Shown one piece after another: positions 35,678 to 43,648 of a DNA stretch of 64,000 nucleotides. Position 1 is the first letter of the stretch. Each line of letters begins with the position of its first letter. Made by a program: the position numbers and the translations under genes. Under the pieces are notes generated by a model. The model was not told the origin of the DNA and made no database searches. It was given only the letters and a program-made list of their open reading frames with translations. This DNA comes from Sulfuritalea sp. (GTDB lineage: Bacteria > Pseudomonadota > Gammaproteobacteria > Burkholderiales > Rhodocyclaceae), in NCBI GenBank assembly GCA_030680805.1, contig JAUXUK010000047.1, positions 1-64,000 on the forward strand, written 5' to 3'.

Positions 35678-36430
35678 ATGGACAGATTGATCTACACCGC
35701 AATGACCGGCGCCAGCCAGACGTTGAACCGGCAGGCTGCGGTGACGCACAATCTGGCGAATGTGGCCTCGGCGGGCTATCGCGCCGAGGAGCATCGCTTG
35801 CGTGCCGTCCAGGTGCAGTCGAATGCCCAGCAGAAGGGCCTGGCGACGCGCGCTTTTGTGGTCGACGCCAGTACCCATACCGACTTCACGCCCGGTCCGA
35901 TAATGATCACCGGCCGGCCGCTGGACATCGCGGTACAGGGCGCCGGCTGGCTGGCGGTGCAACTCGCGGATGGCAGCGAGGCCTATACGCGGAATGGCAG
36001 CTTCGAAATCAATGTCAACGGAATTGTCCAGACCCGTAGCGGCCTGACGGTGCTCGGTGACGGCGGTGCGATCTCCATCCCGCCCGAGGTTGCGATCAGC
36101 GTCGGCGCCGACGGCACGATTTCGGCGCTACCGGAAACCGGTGCGCGGAATACGGTGAGCGTTGTCGGCCGCTTCAAGCTGGTCAATCCGCCGGAAACCG
36201 ATCTGGTTCGCGGCGACGATGGCCTGTTTCGCTTGCGTGACGGCAGCGCGGCGCCGACTGATGAGCGTGTCACGGTCGCGGCGGGGAGCCTCGAAAGCAG
36301 CAACGTCAATGCAGCCGCGCAAATGGTGAGCATGATTTCCCTGGCGCGCCAGTTTGAAATGCAAATGAAAGTATTGTCGGCGGCGGATGCCAACGACCGG
36401 GCCGCAACCCAGATACTGGCTTCACGCTAG
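35678..36430 (+). CDS. flgF: Flagellar proximal rod protein FlgF
   Basis: A rod protein of 250 residues. It begins DRLIYTAMTGASQTLNRQAAVTHNLANVASAGYRAEEHR, has the FlgF/FlgG core (GRPLDIAVQGAGWLAVQLADGSEAYTRNGSF) and ends SNVNAAAQMVSMISLARQFEMQMKVLSAADANDRAATQIL. No good ribosome site is visible before ATG 35678, where a dispersed repeat fills the gap; translation may depend on coupling to flgE. The next gene is an extra flgE-like gene rather than flgG. Confidence 0.94.
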   Translation: MDRLIYTAMTGASQTLNRQAAVTHNLANVASAGYRAEEHRLRAVQVQSNAQQKGLATRAFVVDASTHTDFTPGPIMITGRPLDIAVQGAGWLAVQLADGSEAYTRNGSFEINVNGIVQTRSGLTVLGDGGAISIPPEVAISVGADGTISALPETGARNTVSVVGRFKLVNPPETDLVRGDDGLFRLRDGSAAPTDERVTVAAGSLESSNVNAAAQMVSMISLARQFEMQMKVLSAADANDRAATQILASR

Positions 36431-36508
36431 GAGCCTGCCATGAGCCTCGCTTTCCCGATTACCAGAACCGACCTGAATGCACGGCACACGAAAGAGGAGG
36501 GCTGAATC

Positions 36509-37771
36509 ATGGGCTTTGCAGCTAGCCTGAGCGGACTGACCGGCGCCGCGACGGCGATTGACATCATCGGCAACAATATCTCGAATCTGCAAACTGTCGG
36601 CTTCAAGACCTCGAAGGCGCGCTTCGCCGATGTGCTGGCGGCCTCGCTCCCCGGGGGGCCGTCCGCGGATGTGGCAAGTGCGGGGGTCAGCGTTACCATC
36701 ATCAGACAAGGCGACCAGGGAATTTTTGCCGGGAGCGACAACCCGCTGGATATGGCGATCAGCGGGCAGGGGTTCTTCCGCTTCAACAAGGGCGGCGAGA
36801 TCACCTATTCGCGGGACGGCCGATTCCAGCTGGCCTATGACACCATCAATCCGAACACGCGCTTTCTGGTCAATCAAACCGGGCGCAATGTGACCGGATA
36901 TCTCGCGACCTACACCACTGATCCGCAAGGCGTGATCGTGACCGGATCTGCGCCCCAGGACATCACGATTGACCCGGTCATGCCGGCGTCCCCCACCAGC
37001 CAGGTATTCGTCGGCGCCAACCTCGATTCGCGCTCCGCGCCTCCGGCAGTTGCGCTGTTCGATCCGGCCAACGCGTTGAGCTACAACAGCACGACGGCGC
37101 TCACTGTCTATGATGCGGCAGGCACCTCGCACAATCTGCAGATGTACTTTGCCAAGCCAGCCGCGGGAAGCGCCTGGAACCTCTATACCACTCTGGACAA
37201 CGCTTCGCAGACCGGACCGGTCCCTATCGGTTTCGATGCCGATGGCTTGTTGACCACGGCGATGCCGCTGGCGGCGCAGACCTATGCCCTGGGCGGTGGC
37301 GGGAGCCTGTCGGTCGCCCTTGATCTGACGGGAACCGTCCAGTACGGCCTGCCTTTCCACGTCGACTCGCTGACCCAGGACGGCTGGCGTGTAGGCACCC
37401 TCGCCAGCTCGAGCGGATTCAGTGTCGGCAACGATGGCGTGATTCGGGGGTTCTACACCAATGGTCAGTCGCGCAAGTTGGCGCAGATCGCGATCTCCAA
37501 TTTCATCAATCCCGACGCGATGATCGGACTGGGAGACAGCCAGTGGAAGGCCAATGATGATCCAGTGAGCGGATCGGGCAGGGAGATTCTCGGTGTTCCA
37601 GGCGGTTTGGGCCTGGGCTCCATCCAGGGCAACACGACCGAGCAATCCAACGTGGACCTGAATACGGAATTGGTCGCCCTGATCGAACAGCAGCGCAACT
37701 ACCAGGCCAGCGCCCAGACCTTCAAGATTCTCGATCAGGTCATGCAGAACCTGGCGAACCTCGGCAAGTGA
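36509..37771 (+). CDS. Second FlgE-like hook protein, between flgF and flgG
   Basis: A protein of 420 residues with full hook-protein layout: N-terminal MGFAASLSGLTGAATAIDIIGNNISNLQTVGFKTSKARFADVLAASL, core DNPLDMAISGQGFFRF, D2-type segment (ALTVYDAAGTSHNLQMYFAKP) and C-terminal NVDLNTELVALIEQQRNYQASAQTFKILDQVMQNLANL. Its size and D2 region fit FlgE better than FlgF or FlgG. It differs clearly from the flgE at 34.3 kb, so the duplication is old. A GAGGAGG ribosome site indicates good expression. Its location inside the operon is unusual; it may be a second hook subunit, a hook-rod adaptor or a hook variant for other conditions (inference). Confidence 0.85.
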   Translation: MGFAASLSGLTGAATAIDIIGNNISNLQTVGFKTSKARFADVLAASLPGGPSADVASAGVSVTIIRQGDQGIFAGSDNPLDMAISGQGFFRFNKGGEITYSRDGRFQLAYDTINPNTRFLVNQTGRNVTGYLATYTTDPQGVIVTGSAPQDITIDPVMPASPTSQVFVGANLDSRSAPPAVALFDPANALSYNSTTALTVYDAAGTSHNLQMYFAKPAAGSAWNLYTTLDNASQTGPVPIGFDADGLLTTAMPLAAQTYALGGGGSLSVALDLTGTVQYGLPFHVDSLTQDGWRVGTLASSSGFSVGNDGVIRGFYTNGQSRKLAQIAISNFINPDAMIGLGDSQWKANDDPVSGSGREILGVPGGLGLGSIQGNTTEQSNVDLNTELVALIEQQRNYQASAQTFKILDQVMQNLANLGK

Positions 37772-37799
37772 TGAGCACTAAGGAACTGCTGAATAGGCC

Positions 37800-37866
37800 G
37801 TCACACCGGCGAAAGCCGGTGTCCAGTGCCTTGATTCCTCTGGATTCCGGCTTTCGCCGGAATGAC
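37800..37866. repeat. REP/MITE-like inverted repeat upstream of flgG (copy 2)
   Basis: GTCACACCGGCGAAAGCCGG at one end and CCGGCTTTCGCCGGAATGAC at the other can pair into a long stem. It belongs to the same family as 32530-32605. It lies between the extra hook gene and flgG, where it may act as an RNA processing or stabilising structure or weaken read-through. Confidence 0.85.
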
Positions 37867-37916
37867 GATATGGCACTTGATCAGCGTGTCCTAAATCAAA
37901 ACAGGAGCAAGCCCCG

Positions 37917-38699
37917 ATGATCCGTTCCCTCTGGATTGCCAAGACCGGTCTGGATGCCCATCAGACGTCGATGGATGTCATTACCAACAACCTGGCCAAC
38001 GTCAGTACCAACGGCTACAAGCGCTCGCGCCCGGTGTTCGAGGATCTGCTGTACCAGACTCTGCGCCAGCCGGGTGCTGCCTCTTCGCAGGCGACCACCG
38101 TTCCCTCGGGCTTGACACTCGGCACCGGCGTGCGCACGGTTGCCACGGAACATATCTTTACCCAGGGCAGCTTGCTGAAGACCGAGGGGCCACTCGATCT
38201 CGCCATCCAGGGCAACGGCTTCTTCCAGGTACAACTGCCCGACGGGACACTGTCCTACACACGTGACGGTTCGCTCACCAAGGACGCCAATGGCCAGGTG
38301 GTTACCGCCAACGGCTATCCGCTGAGTCCGGCCATCACCATTCCGTCCACGGCGCTGAGCGTTTCCGTTTCGCGCGACGGGATTGTCACCATCAGCCAGC
38401 CCGGGGTCACTACGCCGACGCAGATCGGCAACATACAGCTGGCCAACTTTGTCAATAACGGCGGATTGCAAAGCACCGGCCAAAATCTCTTCGTGGAAAC
38501 GGCCTCGTCGGGAACGCCGACGCCCAATACGCCCGGAACCAACGGTACGGGTGTGCTCAATCAGGGCTACGTCGAAACCTCCAACGTGAACGTGGCCGAG
38601 GAACTGGTGAACATGATCGTGGCGCAACGCGGCTACGAGATGAACTCGAAGGCCATTACCACCACGGACCAGATGCTTGCGCGCTTGTCTCAACTCTAA
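37917..38699 (+). CDS. flgG: Flagellar distal rod protein FlgG
   Basis: A rod protein of 260 residues, the standard length. It starts [47 protein letters not shown] and ends [48 protein letters not shown] precedes ATG 37917. The gap from the extra hook gene (145 bases) is longer than elsewhere in the operon because of the inverted repeat. flgH starts at the last base of its stop. Confidence 0.97.
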   Translation: MIRSLWIAKTGLDAHQTSMDVITNNLANVSTNGYKRSRPVFEDLLYQTLRQPGAASSQATTVPSGLTLGTGVRTVATEHIFTQGSLLKTEGPLDLAIQGNGFFQVQLPDGTLSYTRDGSLTKDANGQVVTANGYPLSPAITIPSTALSVSVSRDGIVTISQPGVTTPTQIGNIQLANFVNNGGLQSTGQNLFVETASSGTPTPNTPGTNGTGVLNQGYVETSNVNVAEELVNMIVAQRGYEMNSKAITTTDQMLARLSQL

Positions 38700-39406
38700 T
38701 GAATGCGAGTGACATCATGAAGACACAAAGAAATAGGGGACAGACCCCAATCTTGTTGATCGCGAGTCTTGCTGCGTTGCTTGCCGGCTGTGTCACAACC
38801 GCACCGACCACGGCCATTCATCAACCGATGAGCGTTCGTCCGGAAGCCCGCAACTATGCGCCGCCGAGCAATGGCGCCATCTTCAATATCGCTTCAGCCC
38901 GGCCGCTCTTCGAGGACCGGCGCGCCCGATTCGTGGGCGACACGATCACCATCAACATCGCGGAAAAAGTCCAGGCCTCCAAGAAGTCGGAGAACAAGAC
39001 CACGCGCAGCCAGACGGTCGACGTCAGCGTGCCGACCATTGTCGGCCTGCCCTTCAAAGGCGCACAGGGAACCACGCTGTCCGCCAGCGACAGCAACAAT
39101 TTCAATGGCAAGGGCGAGAACACCTCGTCCAACGACTTCACCGGCACGATTACGGTGACCGTGATCGAGGTGTACCCCAACGGCAACTTGCTGGTGTCGG
39201 GTGAAAAGCAGATCGGCCTCAAGGAAGGCGAAGAGTTCGTTCGCTTCTCGGGTGTGGTCAATCCGAACACCATCACTTCCGCCAATACCGTCACGTCCAC
39301 CCAGGTGGCTGATGCGCGCATCGAGTACAAGGCAAACGGGTTTCTTGACTCGGCGCAGGTCATGGGATGGCTGGGACGCTTCTTCCTGACTTTCATGCCT
39401 TTCTGA
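38699..39406 (+). CDS. flgH: Flagellar L-ring lipoprotein FlgH
   Basis: An outer-membrane L-ring lipoprotein of up to 235 residues. The lipobox is LLAGC at about residue 29-33, and the body has SARPLFEDRRARFVGDTITINIAEKVQA and the C-terminal LDSAQVMGWLGRFFLTFMPF typical of FlgH. ATG 38699 overlaps the flgG stop; ATG 38717 is equally possible and gives a more usual signal peptide. The N-terminal signal region is partly encoded by a short repeat (GGGGACAGACCCC), read as NRGQTP. flgI follows after 10 bases. Confidence 0.95.
   Translation: MNASDIMKTQRNRGQTPILLIASLAALLAGCVTTAPTTAIHQPMSVRPEARNYAPPSNGAIFNIASARPLFEDRRARFVGDTITINIAEKVQASKKSENKTTRSQTVDVSVPTIVGLPFKGAQGTTLSASDSNNFNGKGENTSSNDFTGTITVTVIEVYPNGNLLVSGEKQIGLKEGEEFVRFSGVVNPNTITSANTVTSTQVADARIEYKANGFLDSAQVMGWLGRFFLTFMPF
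38731..38750 (+). repeat. GGGGACAGACCCC repeat tag in the flgH signal peptide
   Basis: AAATAGGGGACAGACCCCAA includes the palindrome GGGG-ACAGA-CCCC. This sequence type is recognised from repeats linked to REP-associated tyrosine transposases in many proteobacteria (general knowledge). Here it is translated within the flgH leader. Confidence 0.55.
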
Positions 39407-39416
39407 GGAGCCTGAC

Positions 39417-40529
39417 ATGACGCGAATTGAAAAGAGCTTCCTGGCGTTTCTCTGGATGCTTATGGCGCTGCTGGTCATGGACACCGCGCGAGCGGAACGG
39501 ATCAAGGATCTGGCATCGATCGCCGGTGTCCGAAATAACCAGCTGGTGGGCTACGGAATCGTTGTCGGTCTGGATGGCAGTGGCGACCAGACGACCCAAA
39601 CGCCGTTTACCGTGCAGAGCATCATCAGCATGTTGTCCGCCATGGGCGTCAACCTGCCCCCGGGACAGTCATTGCAGCTGAAGAACGTCGCGGCCGTGAT
39701 GGTGACCTCCAACTTGCCGCCTTTCGCCCGCGCCGGGCAGCCGATTGACATCACCGTATCGTCGATCGGGAACGCCAAGAGCCTGAAGGGTGGCACCCTG
39801 ATCCTTACGCCGCTGAAGGGTGCCGACGGACAAACCTATGCCATGGCTCAAGGCAATGTCGTGGTGGTGGGTGCCGGGGCGTCCGGCGCCGGTTCCAAGA
39901 CCACGGTCAATCATCTTTCGGTGGGCCGCATTACCGGTGGCGCGACGGTGGAACGTGAAGTGCCCATGCCGCTGGGGCAAGGGGACTTCGTCTATCTCGA
40001 TCTGAATACCACTGATTTCGGTACTACCAAGTTGATGGTCGAGGCAATCAACAAGGTTGCGCCGGGCGCCGCAACGGCGGCCGATGCCCGGCAGATCCGC
40101 GTGCGCGCCCCGACCAATCCGGATGAGCGCGTGGCCTTCATCGGACGCATCGAAAATGTCCAGCTGACCCCGGCGAGAACCTCGGCAAAGGTCATTGTCA
40201 ATAGTCGTACCGGCTCGGTGGTGATGAATCAGTCCGTGCTGCTTGACAACTGTGCGGTGGCCCACGGCAATCTTTCCGTGTCAGTCAGCACCGACAACGC
40301 CGTGAGTCAGCCGGGTGCGCTTTCGGGCGGCCAGACGGCAGGTGTCAGCAATGCCCAGATCGACATCAGGCAGGAGGGCGGCGCGATGATGAACCTCAAG
40401 GCAAGCGCCAACCTCGCGGACATCGTCAAGGCCTTGAATGCCCTTGGTGCCAATCCGCAGGACCTGATGGCTATTCTGCAGGCGATGAAATCGGCCGGGG
40501 CCCTGCGCGCAGAGCTTGAAATAATCTGA
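39417..40529 (+). CDS. flgI: Flagellar P-ring protein FlgI
   Basis: A periplasmic P-ring protein of 370 residues. The signal peptide FLAFLWMLMALLVMDTARA ends before ERIKDLASIAGVRNNQLVGYGIVVGLDGSGDQT, the family signature. The C-terminal part (LVKALNALGANPQDLMAILQAMKSAGAL, here with IV) is also typical. GAGGAG precedes ATG 39417. FlgA, encoded on the minus strand at 32 kb, should assist its assembly. Confidence 0.97.
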   Translation: MTRIEKSFLAFLWMLMALLVMDTARAERIKDLASIAGVRNNQLVGYGIVVGLDGSGDQTTQTPFTVQSIISMLSAMGVNLPPGQSLQLKNVAAVMVTSNLPPFARAGQPIDITVSSIGNAKSLKGGTLILTPLKGADGQTYAMAQGNVVVVGAGASGAGSKTTVNHLSVGRITGGATVEREVPMPLGQGDFVYLDLNTTDFGTTKLMVEAINKVAPGAATAADARQIRVRAPTNPDERVAFIGRIENVQLTPARTSAKVIVNSRTGSVVMNQSVLLDNCAVAHGNLSVSVSTDNAVSQPGALSGGQTAGVSNAQIDIRQEGGAMMNLKASANLADIVKALNALGANPQDLMAILQAMKSAGALRAELEII

Positions 40530-40606
40530 TCATTCGAGTCAGGAATATTTTGCCGCCCTGATCCGGCGAATGGCAGCCGCGATCTTCTGACATCCTCAAG
40601 ACTGCC

Positions 40607-41587
40607 ATGAGTGCCAACGCAATCGCCGCCGCCAACCCGAACGTCTTTGACGCCAGCAGCCTCACGGCCTTGAAGCGCCAGGTGAAGGGCGGCGATCCCA
40701 AGGCCTTGAAGGTGGTTGCGCAGCAGTTCGAGGCCATGTTTCTGCAGATGGTATTGAAGTCGATGCGCGATGCCATCCCGCGCGAGGGATTGTTCGATAG
40801 CGACCAGAGCCGGATGTACGAATCCCTGCTGGATCAACAAATGGCCCAGGTCCTCGGGTCGAAGAGCGGGGGCACGGGTCTCGCCGCCATGATCGAAAAG
40901 CAGTTGCTGCAGCAGAACGCGGAACCGCAGGCGTTTGACGGCCCCCTGCCATTGGCGCCACCCACCCGGTACTTTCGTTTTTCGGAAGGGAAGGCAATTC
41001 CCCTGACGCCCGAAGTGAATCAGGCGCCCCGGCCTGTGCCCGGTTCGCCGCCGACGCGAAGCATTCCCGGGCCTGGTTCGGCGATTGATTCGACCGTCAC
41101 CGGCGATGGTGTCAGCCCCGCCCTGCGCGAGTTTGCCGCCCGGCTTTGGCCGGCGGCTGAGGAATCTGCCCGAGCCACGGGCGTTCCTGCACATTTCATG
41201 GTGGCCCAGGCAGCACTGGAGACCGGCTGGGGAAAATCCGAGCTGCGTCATGCAGATGGCAGTACCAGTTTCAATGTGTTCGGCATCAAGGCAGGGCGCA
41301 ACTGGCAGGGCCCGGTGGTCGAAGCGACGACCACCGAGTACGTGAATGGCGTTGCGCAAAAGCAGCTTGAGCGCTTCCGGGCCTACGGCTCGTACGCCGA
41401 GGCGTTCCGCGACTACTCCAGCGTGTTGTCGGCCAATCCCCGCTACGCCGGCGTGCTCGGCACGCAGGATGCCGGCAGTTTCGCCCGCGGTTTGCAACGC
41501 GCGGGTTATGCCACCGACCCGATGTATGCCGCCAAGCTCGAGCGAATCATCGGCGGAACGACGCTGAGACAGGTTCTGGCGGGTTGA
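40607..41587 (+). CDS. flgJ: Rod cap and peptidoglycan hydrolase FlgJ
   Basis: A protein of 326 residues with two domains. The N-terminal rod-cap part (LKVVAQQFEAMFLQMVLKSMRDAIPREGLFDSDQSRMYESLLDQQMAQ) is joined by a Pro-rich linker to a glucosaminidase-type hydrolase (HFMVAQAALETGWGKSELRHADGSTSFNVFGIKAG), in which the Glu in LETGWG is the expected catalytic residue. It opens the cell wall for rod growth. It ends the flgB-to-flgJ run. Before it, 40541-40555 carries an imperfect version of the palindromic box (right half TTGCCG intact). Confidence 0.95.
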   Translation: MSANAIAAANPNVFDASSLTALKRQVKGGDPKALKVVAQQFEAMFLQMVLKSMRDAIPREGLFDSDQSRMYESLLDQQMAQVLGSKSGGTGLAAMIEKQLLQQNAEPQAFDGPLPLAPPTRYFRFSEGKAIPLTPEVNQAPRPVPGSPPTRSIPGPGSAIDSTVTGDGVSPALREFAARLWPAAEESARATGVPAHFMVAQAALETGWGKSELRHADGSTSFNVFGIKAGRNWQGPVVEATTTEYVNGVAQKQLERFRAYGSYAEAFRDYSSVLSANPRYAGVLGTQDAGSFARGLQRAGYATDPMYAAKLERIIGGTTLRQVLAG

Positions 41588-41609
41588 TTCAATCCATTGC
41601 TTTCCCGGG

Positions 41610-41625
41610 TGGCACGCCCATTGCT
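41610..41625 (+). promoter_or_regulatory. Predicted sigma-54 promoter of flgK
   Basis: TGGCACGCCCATTGCT matches the consensus TGGCACG-N4-TTGCW at every fixed position. The start would be near 41637. The palindromic box follows at 41651-41665, so a regulator site would lie downstream of the start, as described for FlrC at Vibrio flagellar promoters. Confidence 0.88.
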
Positions 41626-41650
41626 CTAATTCACGTGAAGACTTAACTAA

Positions 41651-41665
41651 CGGCAAGTTTTGCCG
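41651..41665. promoter_or_regulatory. Palindromic box CGGCAA-GTT-TTGCCG in the flgK leader
   Basis: Perfect 6+6 inverted repeat, identical to the flgB box. It lies about 15-29 bases after the predicted transcription start and 27 bases before the flgK ATG. As RNA it could also form a small hairpin. Confidence 0.7.
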
Positions 41666-41692
41666 TTATTGAGTTCAATTCACGGAGCAATC

Positions 41693-43621
41693 ATGGGCCT
41701 TTTCAATGTTGGCGTCAGCGGTCTCAATGCCGCGCAGGCTGGCATCCTCACCGCCAGTCACAATATCTCGAATGCGTCGACGCCGGGCTTCAGCCGGCAG
41801 CAGATTCTTCAAGGTACCAACATACCCATGGTCACCGGCTCGGGTTTTCAGGGGCAAGGCACGCACGTACAGACCGTCAGCCGCATCTATGACGCGTTTC
41901 TTGCGCGACAGGTACTCAGCGCAGAGGCGTCGGCTACCGAGATGGACAGCTATCTCGCGCAGATCGTGCAGATTGACAACATTCTGGCCGATCCCAGCGC
42001 CGGTCTGTCGCCGGCACTGACCGCGTTCTTCAAGGGTGTCCAGGACGTGGCGGCCAATCCATCCTCGATTCCCGGCCGTCAATCGATGCTTTCAGCGGCG
42101 CAGGCGCTGGTGGCGCGGTTTCAGTCGCTGGATCAGCGCCTGTCGGAAATCCGCAGCGGTACCAATCAACAGATCACGGTCCAGATCGGCCAGATCAATG
42201 CCTACACCTCGCAACTGGCCGACATCAATCAGCGCATCATTCTGGCGCAGACCATTGGCGGCAATCAGCCGCCGAACGATCTGCTCGACCAACGCGACCA
42301 GATGATCAAGGATCTCAACAAGCTGGTGCGGGTGACCACCATCACGCAGGGCGATGGTAGCTTCAGCGTGTTCATGGGCAGCGGCCAGCCTTTGGTGATC
42401 GGCACCCAGTCTTATCAATTACAGGCAGTTCAGGCGGTCGACGATCCCGAACGCACTACCGTCGCAATAGTCGGCGTTGGCGGTACGGCGCTTACTCTCC
42501 CTGAAACCCAGGTTACCGGCGGCAGCCTCGGCGGCTTGATAAGCTTCCGCAGCCAGACGCTGGATGCGGCGCAAAACGCCATCGGCCGGATTGCCCTGAC
42601 CCTGGCGCAGAACTTCAACGACCAGAACAAACTGGGACAGGATCTGACCGGTGCGCTGGGACAAAGTCTGTTCACTGTTTCGACGCCAACCGTGCGGTCC
42701 AGCAGTCTGAATACCGGAACAGGGGTGGCGACCGCGAGCATCGATACCAGCACCATCGATCGACTCACCAGCAGCGACTATCGCCTGACCTTCAATGGTG
42801 GGGGCAACTACACTCTGACGCGTCTGTCTGACAACTCGGTCCTGGTGAACGGCGCGCCTCTGCCAGCGAGCGTCGATGGCATGGCGATCGCTGTCGGCGG
42901 CGTTCCGGTAGCTGGCGACAGCTTTCTGATTCAACCAACGCGCAGCGGCGCTCGCGACATTGCGGTGGCGTTTTCGGATGCGCGCATGATTGCCGCCGCG
43001 GCACCGATACGCACGGCTACGGCGCTGGCCAATACCGGCACAGCCAGCATCAGTTCGGGGACGGTGAATGCGCCGCCGCCGACCAATGTGAACCTGCAGC
43101 AAACGGTGACCATCACCTTTACCGGAGCGGCGACCTTCAACGTTACGGGTATCGGCGTGGGTCTTCCTGCAATCGGCGTGGCCTACACCAGCGGCGCAAA
43201 CATAAGCTACAACGGCTGGACGACACAGATCACCGGCAACCCGGTAGCCGGGGACGTGTTTTCCGTTGCCGCCAATGCCGGCGGAGTTGCCGACAACCGC
43301 AATGCAATGCTGATGGGCGCGCTGCAAACCAAGGCGACGATGATCGGGAGTTCCACCAGCAGTCCGACCGCGTCCTATCAGTCGGCCTATTCGCAGATTG
43401 TCGGTTCCGTCGGCAGCAAGACGAACGAAGTGCAGGCAATAGCAGCGGCGCAGCAAGGCCTGCTCGATCATGCCACGCAAGCCTTGCAGTCGACCTCCGG
43501 CGTCAACCTGGACGAGGAGGCGGCCAACCTGTTGCGCTATCAGCAAGCGTATCAGGCATCGGCCAAGGTGCTGGAAATCGCCAGCAAGGTATTCGATGAG
43601 ATTCTCGCTCTGGGCCGATGA
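41693..43621 (+). CDS. flgK: Hook-filament junction protein FlgK (HAP1)
   Basis: A junction protein of 642 residues. The N-terminus MGLFNVGVSGLNAAQAGILTASHNISNASTPGFSRQQ and the C-terminus VNLDEEAANLLRYQQAYQASAKVLEIASKVFDEILALG are typical. The central variable domain (about 330-550) is Gly/Thr-rich. ATG 41693 with GGAG five bases upstream is chosen instead of the ORF-track 41660, which would include the regulatory palindrome. flgL follows after 27 bases. Confidence 0.96.
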   Translation: MGLFNVGVSGLNAAQAGILTASHNISNASTPGFSRQQILQGTNIPMVTGSGFQGQGTHVQTVSRIYDAFLARQVLSAEASATEMDSYLAQIVQIDNILADPSAGLSPALTAFFKGVQDVAANPSSIPGRQSMLSAAQALVARFQSLDQRLSEIRSGTNQQITVQIGQINAYTSQLADINQRIILAQTIGGNQPPNDLLDQRDQMIKDLNKLVRVTTITQGDGSFSVFMGSGQPLVIGTQSYQLQAVQAVDDPERTTVAIVGVGGTALTLPETQVTGGSLGGLISFRSQTLDAAQNAIGRIALTLAQNFNDQNKLGQDLTGALGQSLFTVSTPTVRSSSLNTGTGVATASIDTSTIDRLTSSDYRLTFNGGGNYTLTRLSDNSVLVNGAPLPASVDGMAIAVGGVPVAGDSFLIQPTRSGARDIAVAFSDARMIAAAAPIRTATALANTGTASISSGTVNAPPPTNVNLQQTVTITFTGAATFNVTGIGVGLPAIGVAYTSGANISYNGWTTQITGNPVAGDVFSVAANAGGVADNRNAMLMGALQTKATMIGSSTSSPTASYQSAYSQIVGSVGSKTNEVQAIAAAQQGLLDHATQALQSTSGVNLDEEAANLLRYQQAYQASAKVLEIASKVFDEILALGR

Positions 43622-43648
43622 GCGTGCAGAGCTAGAAGGAGGGAAGCC

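Noticed and set aside
40541-40555. AGGAATATTTTGCCG before flgJ as a fifth regulatory box
   Set aside because: The left half has mismatches and no sigma-54 element is nearby; mentioned only in the flgJ entry.
41651-41665. Palindrome CGGCAAGTTTTGCCG as a sigma-54 element itself
   Set aside because: GG to GC spacing inside it is 8, not 10, and a full sigma-54 element lies 26 bases upstream.
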